From assembly GCA_030539415.1 (NCBI GenBank), contig JAUNSE010000050.1, positions 4,230 to 9,317 of the forward strand: a DNA stretch of 5,088 nt, in the 5' to 3' direction. A program made the translations under genes and the position numbers. Numbering within the stretch: the first letter of the stretch is position 1; every line of letters starts with the position of its first letter. The notes below the pieces were generated by a model that saw nothing but the letters and a program-made list of their open reading frames with translations, searched no databases and was not told the origin of the DNA. Of the stretch, positions 1 to 5,088 are shown one piece after another. The DNA is from Desulfovibrionaceae bacterium (lineage in GTDB: Bacteria > Desulfobacterota > Desulfovibrionia > Desulfovibrionales > Desulfovibrionaceae).

Positions 1-3000
1 AATGGCGGCGCCGCCCGGGCCGTAGCCCTCGTAGCGCACCTCTTCGTAACTGGCTCCGTCGGCGCCGCCGGCGCCGAAGCGGACAAAGCCGATGAGACCG
101 GGCGTTGTCTCGCACAGTGTACGGGGCGCGTCCGCGTCCCGGGCGAGATCACAGGCCTGCAGCACCGCCTCCAGAGCGCAGAGATGGCGGCTGCCGCCGC
201 CCGGCAATCCGCTCTCGCGGCCGTCGGGCAGCGTAAAAGTATAGGGCCAAACGCCTTGAAGAGCAAGAAAGGCTCGCTCGTCCAGAACCGCCTCAAGTCC
301 GTGCTCGCCGCTCATGCGCGCCCCGGCCAGAAAGCGGGCGCGCTCGCCGATGCCCTTTTCCCCGTACCAGCGTCCGATGTCGAGCGCGCGTCCGGTCTCG
401 CCGGCACCGGCCTCCCACAGAGGCTCCGTCCCGGGCTTGCTGCCTGCGAGAAGCACGCAGGACTCGAGCACGTCATCATGCACAAAGGAGGAACGTCCGC
501 CGCGGCTCATCTGCCGCAGGCTTCCGCGCACGCGGCACATGCGCACCATGACCCTGTCGTGCAGCATCCACGGGCGCAGGTCGCAGACCATTCTCGCCTC
601 GCGCACAAGCCCCCTGCGCGCGGCGGCCGCGCCCTGGACGCGGATGTCGGTGAAGCCGACTGCCGTCAGGCCGGGCGAGGCCAGAACGGCGGCCTGCCTG
701 TGCGCCTCAAGGAGCAGGGACAGGGGCAGAGGATGCCAGCCGTCGCCGTCAGCCGGATAGTCCTCCAGCACGGGAAAGACTTCGGGCGAGAACTGGGCAT
801 TCCAGACGGTGCAGGCCGTCCGCCTGGACAGGGCCGGCTTCCGTTCGGGGAAGACCAGGGGGGAGATGTCGGCCTCGTCGGCCATGGGCTGCTCCATCAG
901 ACCGGCTCTGCCGTCGGGCAGCCAGCTCTCGACGCGCCAACCTCCCTCACCGGAACCGGCCGGCTGCACGCCCTCGCGCAGCGCCGCAAGCAGCAGGTCG
1001 CCGAGCACGGGACCTCGGGCCGGTCCGCAGAAGGACTCCGGCGATGCGGCAAGGATGCCGAGCACGCTTGCGCCCCCGGCCGCTGCCGAGGCGGCCATGC
1101 TTTCCAGCCGCTCCCGCGTCCCCTCCCCGTCCCTTTCGACAAGCACAAGGAAGGAGCAGCGCGCTCCGGACAGCATGGCGGGCAGAGGCTGCCCGTCATC
1201 CGCTGCGGCGCAGGGCCCCTGCCAGATCAGGACATCGCATTCGGAGGCGCCTTCGGCGAAGCTTCGCCAGGCATCCCCGCCGGCAGCACTGCTCCCCATT
1301 GCCAGGACGGCGGCGCGGGTCAGGCGCAGATCGTCTGGCAGGACAAAGGACAGGTTCAGCGAGGCAAGCGAGCGGACCAGTTCGGCGCAGAGGCTGTCGT
1401 CCCCGCCCAGCACGGCCGCTGTTCGCAGCGGAGGCAGAAGCCTGGCCGGATGCCGCAAGGACTCGGGGCAGACGGAAGGCTCTCCGCCCTCTCCCGCATC
1501 ATGCGTCGCCCCGGCCGGGCCGCACACGGCCAGGAAGTCGCGCTCCACTTCGGAACCCAGGGGATCGTGCCTCTCGGTCTCTCCATCCTGCGCCTGCCCG
1601 GGCCTGAAGACCCGCTCAAGGTCGGCAACGGTGGAGACATTGAGCAGCTCCTCGAAAGTCGCTTCCACGCCCAGCGCCTTCTGAGCCTCCTCAATCAGCG
1701 ACGGGAAGCAGCTGGACCGCAGATGCAGGTCGAAGCGCAGATCCATGGAGCCGCGCAGGCTTTCCGCCTCGCGTCCGCAGGCCGCGGCCAGCAGCGCGCG
1801 CAGTTCCGGAATGCCGGTGATCTCGCTTTCGGCCCCGGCCTCGCGGCCGGCTTCGGTCTCCTTCAGCGGCGGGCGCGCCGCGGCTTCGGGCAGGGGCTGC
1901 CAGTCCCTCGCGCACTGCACGATCCGGCCGTGGCTGAGGCACCCCATGACATAGAGCTGCGCCAGAGCCTGACGGACGGCATCGCGCTCGCGGCCGCGCG
2001 ACGAGGCTGCCACGCAGCCAGCGCTGGGCCGGATGGCGCCGACCAGACCGCAGAGCGTGTCCTGCGGTCCGAGCTCGAGAAAATGCCGCACGCCGCGTCC
2101 GTCCCAGAGCTCGCCGACCGTGTCCACCCAGTTGACGGCGCTCTCGTCCAAATCCATGATCGAGCTGCAGATGCCGGGCTGGTCCTGCGGATAGTCCCTG
2201 GCGGTGACGCAGGAGATCATGGGCGTGGAGGCCGCGTGCATGTCGAGCATCATGAGCCGCTGATAGTCCAGATCGCGCAGCACGCGCATGCTCGGATGGT
2301 GAAAGGCCAGGGCAATGTTGAGGATGACGGCCGGTATGCGCTTCTTGCGCAGAAGACGTCTAGCCTCCTTGAGGACTTCCTTCGGACCGGAAAGAATGAA
2401 CTGCTCGGGCGTGTTGTAGTTGGAGATGCACAGGTCCGGCAGACTCTCCCGCAGGGCGGCGACTTCCGCCATGCCGGCATAGACGCCCATCATTCCGGTG
2501 TCGCGGCGGGAGCGGGCCTCCAGTTCGGCCACATGTCTGGAGCGCGTCTCGAGAATGTACCAGCAGGTTTCCGGCGAGTAGACCCCGGACAGACACAGAG
2601 CTATCAGCTCGCCGAGCGAGTGTCCGCAGAAGCAGGCCGGCCTGAGCCCCCTGGCCGCGAACAGGCTCCACTGGGCGTATTCCAGCAGGAACAGATAGGG
2701 CTGGGCCCACTGCGTAAGGCCGATGGTCTCCACATCGGGCTCGTCCATGAGCGCCAGCACGTCCCAGTTGGTGCAGGCGGCCAGCCTGTCCATGGCAGCC
2801 CGGGCCTCGGGAAAATATTCATAGAGCTCGCGCCCCATGCCGGGCCAGATCGAGCCCTGACCGCAGCACATGACGGCCAGGGGAGGCGCGGAACCGGCGT
2901 CCTTCGCCAGCCAGACGCCCTGTCCGGCCAGACGATCAAGCTCGCTCCTTTCGGGCATGCCGGTCAGCGGAAGCTGCTGCTCCCAGCCCGGGTTCACGGA

Positions 3001-3114
3001 GCCCATGCGCCAGCACTCACCGCCCTGCACGAATTCCGCATACCAGACCTGATCCAGGACAGCCACGCTTCGAGAACTCGGCCGGCAGGCCGCTTCCGCC
3101 GCATTCCTTTCCAT
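1..3114 (-). CDS. KS-less iterative-type polyketide synthase protein (AT - ACP-like - degenerate KR - DH-like), 3'-partial
   Basis: The frame is open for 1038 codons from the ATG at 3114 to the left edge with no stop, so the C-terminus is missing. The start follows an AGGAGGAGG site with 7 nt spacing. Domains seen: a leader without recognised domain (residues 1-78); an acyltransferase (about 80-360) with a GQGS..PGMG entry loop, nucleophile S166 in GHSLGE, R191 exactly 25 residues later as in FabD (binds the malonyl carboxylate), H272 in an AFH motif of malonyl type, and NYNTPEQ and FLELGP motifs; a carrier-like domain (about 430-505) with candidate phosphopantetheine serine S467 in LRSS; an acidic/Gly linker; a degenerate ketoreductase-like segment (about 565-740); and a double-hotdog dehydratase-like domain (about 765 onward) with Y786 and E982 at the expected His and Asp positions. 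No ketosynthase precedes the AT. The order matches enediyne/PUFA-type synthases without KS. AT assignment is firm, ACP and DH good, KR tentative. The protein is probably cytosolic; the product is unknown. Confidence 0.9.
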   Translation of the reverse strand, partial: MERNAAEAACRPSSRSVAVLDQVWYAEFVQGGECWRMGSVNPGWEQQLPLTGMPERSELDRLAGQGVWLAKDAGSAPPLAVMCCGQGSIWPGMGRELYEYFPEARAAMDRLAACTNWDVLALMDEPDVETIGLTQWAQPYLFLLEYAQWSLFAARGLRPACFCGHSLGELIALCLSGVYSPETCWYILETRSRHVAELEARSRRDTGMMGVYAGMAEVAALRESLPDLCISNYNTPEQFILSGPKEVLKEARRLLRKKRIPAVILNIALAFHHPSMRVLRDLDYQRLMMLDMHAASTPMISCVTARDYPQDQPGICSSIMDLDESAVNWVDTVGELWDGRGVRHFLELGPQDTLCGLVGAIRPSAGCVAASSRGRERDAVRQALAQLYVMGCLSHGRIVQCARDWQPLPEAAARPPLKETEAGREAGAESEITGIPELRALLAAACGREAESLRGSMDLRFDLHLRSSCFPSLIEEAQKALGVEATFEELLNVSTVADLERVFRPGQAQDGETERHDPLGSEVERDFLAVCGPAGATHDAGEGGEPSVCPESLRHPARLLPPLRTAAVLGGDDSLCAELVRSLASLNLSFVLPDDLRLTRAAVLAMGSSAAGGDAWRSFAEGASECDVLIWQGPCAAADDGQPLPAMLSGARCSFLVLVERDGEGTRERLESMAASAAAGGASVLGILAASPESFCGPARGPVLGDLLLAALREGVQPAGSGEGGWRVESWLPDGRAGLMEQPMADEADISPLVFPERKPALSRRTACTVWNAQFSPEVFPVLEDYPADGDGWHPLPLSLLLEAHRQAAVLASPGLTAVGFTDIRVQGAAAARRGLVREARMVCDLRPWMLHDRVMVRMCRVRGSLRQMSRGGRSSFVHDDVLESCVLLAGSKPGTEPLWEAGAGETGRALDIGRWYGEKGIGERARFLAGARMSGEHGLEAVLDERAFLALQGVWPYTFTLPDGRESGLPGGGSRHLCALEAVLQACDLARDADAPRTLCETTPGLIGFVRFGAGGADGASYEEVRYEGYGPGGAAI

Positions 3115-3121
3115 CTTCTGG

Positions 3122-3130
3122 CCTCCTCCT
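3122..3130 (-). promoter_or_regulatory. Ribosome binding site of the polyketide synthase gene
   Basis: Read on the minus strand this is AGGAGGAGG, an extended match to the anti-Shine-Dalgarno sequence, 7 nt before the ATG at 3114. It fixes that start codon and shows that the protein really begins just before the AT, rather than being the tail of a longer KS-containing reading frame. Confidence 0.85.
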
Positions 3131-3140
3131 TGGCACGCGC

Positions 3141-3152
3141 GAAGCATGCTTC
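3141..3152. repeat. Perfect 12-bp palindrome in the synthase mRNA leader
   Basis: GAAGCATGCTTC is a perfect palindrome lying 10 bp upstream of the AGGAGGAGG ribosome binding site of the minus-strand gene. It could be an operator half-site pair for a dimeric repressor just downstream of transcription start. A hairpin role is less likely, since a perfect palindrome leaves no loop without opening central pairs. Function is not shown by the sequence. Confidence 0.35.
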
Positions 3153-3230
3153 AAACTGTTCCGGGCCGTGTCAGACAGCCCTGCGGAACGTTTGCCCACT
3201 CCCGCGGTTTCCCTGCCGCATTTTCCCTGT

Positions 3231-3259
3231 CTGATAGAGGATATCGGCCTCACTGTCCA
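3231..3259 (-). promoter_or_regulatory. Candidate sigma70-type promoter for the polyketide synthase gene
   Basis: On the minus strand, TGGACA (3259-3254, 5 of 6 to the -35 consensus) is followed after exactly 17 nt by TATCAG (3236-3231, 4 of 6 to the -10 consensus). Transcription would start near 3224, leaving a leader of about 110 nt before the ATG. The -10 overlaps one arm (3227-3234) of the TCAGACAG inverted repeat. This is consensus matching by eye only; chance matches are common. Confidence 0.35.
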
Positions 3260-3581
3260 GTTTGCGGCCCCTTGGCGCGGATGCGTGCGCGCCCGTGAAG
3301 GCTCGCGGGAACTGTGCCGGGAGAGATGGGCAGCCCCCCCCATTCTGCAAATGTCTTTTTTTTCTTTTCATCTTCCAGTACACATGTCCGATTCACACTC
3401 ATTCCGTCTTTTCCTCACGCATTTATTTCACATCTTGCCCTCCGCACTGCATGTTCTCATGCACTCGCTGTCTGCAGGCGAAAAAATTCAGCCTTCCGAT
3501 TGAAAGATTCTATATTAGATGCAGCTTGTTAGCCTGTCGGAAAAGACTGGCCGGACGTTGAAGGATGCAAAGGCCTGTCTC

Positions 3582-3610
3582 TTGCCTTCCTATTTTTTTG
3601 ATGCTATGGT
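3582..3610 (+). promoter_or_regulatory. Candidate sigma70-type promoter for the alpha-oxoamine synthase gene
   Basis: TTGCCT (3582-3587, 4 of 6) and TATGGT (3605-3610, 4 of 6) are separated by 17 nt, within the AT-richest part of the intergenic region. Transcription would begin near 3617, about 105 nt before the ATG at 3722, and the palindromes at 3613-3630 would cover the start point. A competing -10-like element, TATATT at 3511-3516, lacks a good -35 at proper spacing. Confidence 0.3.
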
Positions 3611-3612
3611 AA

Positions 3613-3630
3613 AAAATATTTTCGATCGAA
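3613..3630. promoter_or_regulatory. Overlapping palindromes AAAATATTTT and TTCGATCGAA, possible operator
   Basis: AAAATATTTT (3613-3622) and TTCGATCGAA (3621-3630) are both perfect 10-bp palindromes sharing two bases, sitting immediately downstream of the candidate -10 at 3605-3610. A dimeric regulator bound here would block transcription of the alpha-oxoamine synthase. The assignment rests on symmetry and position only; no regulator family is recognised from the half-sites. Confidence 0.3.
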
Positions 3631-3710
3631 CAACCCGCTTTCCCTCGCAGCGACGAGCGGCGGCTTATATTCTTGGCGGCCCCGAGGCCCCGACCTTAGT
3701 AAGGAAATGC

Positions 3711-3716
3711 AAGGAA
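3711..3716 (+). promoter_or_regulatory. Ribosome binding site deciding the alpha-oxoamine synthase start
   Basis: AAGGAA lies 5 nt before the ATG at 3722. An in-frame ATG at 3707 would add five residues, but its own purine stretch (3701-3706, also AAGGAA) abuts the start codon with no spacer, so 3722 is the better start. Two near-identical AAGGAA copies ten bases apart make the choice worth noting. Confidence 0.5.
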
Positions 3717-3721
3717 CAGTG

Positions 3722-5023
3722 ATGAACAGCACTCAAAATACTTCCGAGACTCCGTCCCCAGTCAAGCAGGAGGCTTCCGGCTCCTATTCCAAGGTACGCT
3801 CCAAGCTGGCCTTTGACAGGCTTGTCGCCCTTGGCGAAAAAATGGGTATGGAGAGCCCTCTTTTCCTGAATGCCGACCGAGCCGCCAAAGCGACCATCCA
3901 TATCAAGGGCAAGGATTACATCAATTTCTCCACCTACGACTACCTGGATATCAACACTCATCCGGAAATCACCGCCGCTGTGGTCAAGGCCGCCGAAATC
4001 TTCGGCACTTCCGCCGGCGCCAGCCGTCTGGTGGGCGGCGAGCGCAGCCCGCACAGGCTGCTTGAGAACGCCATCTCCGAATTTCTGGGCACAGAGGACT
4101 GCATTGTCTACGTGAGCGGTCACGCCACCAACGTCTCCACGCTTGGCTTCCTTTTCGGCGCGCGCGACCTCATCCTGTACGACAACCTGGCCCACAACTC
4201 GCTGGCCCAGGGCGCGCGCCTGTCCGGCGCCGCGCGCTTCGCCTACGCCCACAACGACTGCGATGACCTCGAGCGTCTGCTCAAGGCGAAGCGCGCCGAC
4301 CACAAGCGCGCCGTCATCGTGACCGAAGGTCTGTTCAGCATGGACGGCAACATCTCGGACATTCCGAGGCTGATCGAGCTGAAGAAGCAGTACGACTGCA
4401 TGCTCATGGTTGACGAGGCGCACTCCTTCGGCACCATCGGCGAGCACGGCGGCGGCGTTCGCGAATACTTCAATGTCGATCCCAACGACATCGACCTGTG
4501 GATGAGCACGCTGTCCAAGACCCTGTGCGGCTGCGGCGGCTATATTGCCGGACGCAAGGATCTCATCGAGCACCTGAAGCACGGCTCCCCGGGCTTCGTC
4601 TTCAGCGTGGGCCTGTCCCCCGTTCTGGCGGTGGCCAGCTACACCGCCCTGCAGATCATGAAGCGCGAGCCCGAACGCGTGCACAGGCTGCAGCACATCT
4701 CCCAGTATTTCCTGGCCTACGCCAAGGAAAAGGGACTGAACACCGGCGAATCCCAGGGCTACGCCATCGTGCCCATCATCACCGGCGAATCCATGATGAC
4801 CGGCTTCCTGGCCACCCAGCTCTTCAGCCGCGGCATCTATGTCATGCCCATCACCTTCCCGGCCGTGAAGGAGGGCGAGGCGCGCCTGCGCTTCTTCCTG
4901 TCCGCCTCCCAGACCGAGGAGAACGTGCGCAAGACCATCGACGCGCTGGTCGAGGAGATGCCCAAGGCCCAGGCCATCGTTGACGAGTACAGAGCCGCCC
5001 ATCCCGAAGGCTCCAGCTACTAG
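3722..5023 (+). CDS. PLP-dependent alpha-oxoamine synthase (serine palmitoyltransferase / AONS / KBL family), polyketide-associated
   Basis: This complete 433-residue protein belongs to fold-type I PLP enzymes that condense an acyl thioester with an amino acid, releasing CO2 and the thiol carrier to give an alpha-amino ketone. Seen from the start at 3722: a variable 1-60 leader without signal peptide; NFSTYDYLDI (68-77); GTSAGASRLVGG (95-106), the substrate/PLP glycine loop; H158 in LAHNSL, the His stacking on PLP in AONS; EGLFSMDGN (202-210); DEAHSFG (231-237), with D231 for the pyridine nitrogen; STLSKTLCGCGGYIAG (262-277), with K266 as the Schiff-base lysine; and ARLRFFLSA (387-395), whose Arg contacts the amino-acid carboxylate in relatives. 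No catalytic residue is missing. The LSK..CGCGGYIAG and PGFVFSVGLSP stretches resemble the SPT-like and PKS-offloading branch more than BioF. Its divergent PKS neighbour supports an acyl-ACP substrate (inference). Which amino acid it uses (Ser, Ala, Gly, cysteate) cannot be read by eye. Confidence 0.95.
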   Translation: MNSTQNTSETPSPVKQEASGSYSKVRSKLAFDRLVALGEKMGMESPLFLNADRAAKATIHIKGKDYINFSTYDYLDINTHPEITAAVVKAAEIFGTSAGASRLVGGERSPHRLLENAISEFLGTEDCIVYVSGHATNVSTLGFLFGARDLILYDNLAHNSLAQGARLSGAARFAYAHNDCDDLERLLKAKRADHKRAVIVTEGLFSMDGNISDIPRLIELKKQYDCMLMVDEAHSFGTIGEHGGGVREYFNVDPNDIDLWMSTLSKTLCGCGGYIAGRKDLIEHLKHGSPGFVFSVGLSPVLAVASYTALQIMKREPERVHRLQHISQYFLAYAKEKGLNTGESQGYAIVPIITGESMMTGFLATQLFSRGIYVMPITFPAVKEGEARLRFFLSASQTEENVRKTIDALVEEMPKAQAIVDEYRAAHPEGSSY

Positions 5024-5034
5024 ACAGAAAGGAC

Positions 5035-5041
5035 GGAGAGG
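5035..5041 (+). promoter_or_regulatory. Ribosome binding site of the downstream gene
   Basis: GGAGAGG lies 12 nt after the stop codon of the alpha-oxoamine synthase and 9 nt before a TTG. It suggests that another gene starts at once in the same transcript, and there is no terminator hairpin in the gap. Confidence 0.5.
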
Positions 5042-5050
5042 AATTTCGCG

Positions 5051-5088
5051 TTGAGCAAAAGGCACGTCTATCTGTGCTTGTCTCTTGA
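5051..5088 (+). CDS. Start of a downstream gene, 5' fragment only, function unknown
   Basis: A TTG at 5051, placed 9 nt after GGAGAGG, opens a frame reading (M)SKRHVYLCLSL to the window edge without a stop. It begins 27 bp after the preceding stop, so it is probably co-transcribed with the alpha-oxoamine synthase. Twelve residues are too few to name a family. No ATG is available in this stretch, and the frame one base to the left closes with TGA at 5086-5088. In context it may encode another biosynthetic enzyme, such as the missing ketosynthase or a reductase, but nothing in the sequence shows this. Confidence 0.45.
   Translation, partial: MSKRHVYLCLSL

Larger units (their letters stand above)
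3115..3721. other. Divergent intergenic region between the synthase and the alpha-oxoamine synthase
   Basis: 607 bp separate the two divergent start codons. The left third is GC-rich; from about 3340 rightward it is clearly AT-richer. It holds candidate promoters for both directions (3231-3259 minus, 3582-3610 plus), perfect palindromes at 3141-3152, 3613-3622 and 3621-3630, an inverted repeat TCAGACAG / CTGTCTGA (3171-3178 and 3227-3234), a C8 tract (3334-3341), a T8 tract (3356-3363) and a tandem GGCCCCGA pair (3678-3693). I see no tRNA, rRNA, riboswitch or convincing protein gene here. Its length, for two genes presumably controlled together, leaves room for regulator binding sites. Confidence 0.7.

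Noticed and set aside
184..3234. 1016-codon plus-strand open frame antisense to the synthase gene
   Set aside because: It uses exactly the complementary triplets of the minus-strand gene, and stays open because that gene has no TTA, CTA or TCA codons in this span, as expected at high GC. The translation is low-complexity (Ala/Gly/Arg/His/Gln rich) with no recognisable domain, while the minus strand gives clear AT and ACP motifs.
3300..3365. Possible terminator before the T8 tract
   Set aside because: No stable GC-rich stem directly precedes the T run; the C8 stretch has only a GGG partner nearby, and no gene ends here.
3168..3561. Short plus-strand and minus-strand frames in the intergenic region
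   Set aside because: They overlap one another in several frames, lack ribosome binding sites, have compositions unlike the neighbouring genes, and match no family I know.
3678..3693. Tandem GGCCCCGA repeat as an attachment site or regulatory repeat
   Set aside because: Only two 8-bp copies in a GC-rich stretch, with no integrase gene or flanking element; likely chance.
3707..3721. Earlier in-frame ATG (3707) as start of the alpha-oxoamine synthase
   Set aside because: The purine stretch before it touches the start codon without a spacer, whereas the ATG at 3722 has AAGGAA 5 nt upstream. The five extra residues carry no conserved feature.
3665..5065. 466-codon minus-strand open frame antisense to the alpha-oxoamine synthase
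   Set aside because: Same cause: its triplets are the complement of the AOS codons, which also lack TTA/CTA/TCA. The product has no recognisable motif, and the plus strand has a complete, well-conserved enzyme.

Overview
The window is a high-GC bacterial segment (purine-rich Shine-Dalgarno sites, strong G/C bias at third codon positions) that looks like the edge of a secondary-metabolite or specialised-lipid gene cluster. Two large genes face away from each other across an intergenic region of about 600 bp. No diagnostic taxonomic marker is present. The combination reminds me of Desulfovibrionaceae and related anaerobic proteobacteria, but that is a low-confidence impression.

Left part, minus strand, positions 1-3114: a modular polyketide-synthase-type protein that begins at 3114 and runs off the left edge after 1038 codons without a stop. 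Reading the minus strand gives acyltransferase (clear, catalytic residues intact), then a carrier-protein-like domain with an unusual serine motif, then a degenerate ketoreductase-like Rossmann segment, then a double-hotdog dehydratase-like domain in which both expected catalytic residues are substituted. There is no N-terminal ketosynthase. The order AT-ACP-KR-DH is that of the iterative enediyne/PUFA-type synthases minus their ketosynthase.

Middle, 3115-3721: an intergenic region, AT-richer in its right half, carrying candidate divergent promoters, a strong ribosome binding site for the minus-strand gene, several short perfect palindromes and homopolymer tracts. I see no RNA gene in it.

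Right part, plus strand, 3722-5023: a complete PLP-dependent alpha-oxoamine synthase of the serine palmitoyltransferase / AONS / KBL family, with all catalytic motifs intact. After a 27 bp gap a further plus-strand gene probably begins at a TTG codon (5051) and leaves the window after 12 codons.

Working model (inference): the synthase, together with a ketosynthase encoded elsewhere, makes or handles a carrier-bound acyl chain. The alpha-oxoamine synthase releases that chain by decarboxylative condensation with an amino acid, giving an alpha-amino ketone, i.e. a sphingoid-like or capnine-like amino lipid or an amino-polyketide. The long plus-strand open frame over 184-3234 and the minus-strand one over 3665-5065 are antisense shadows of the two real genes.
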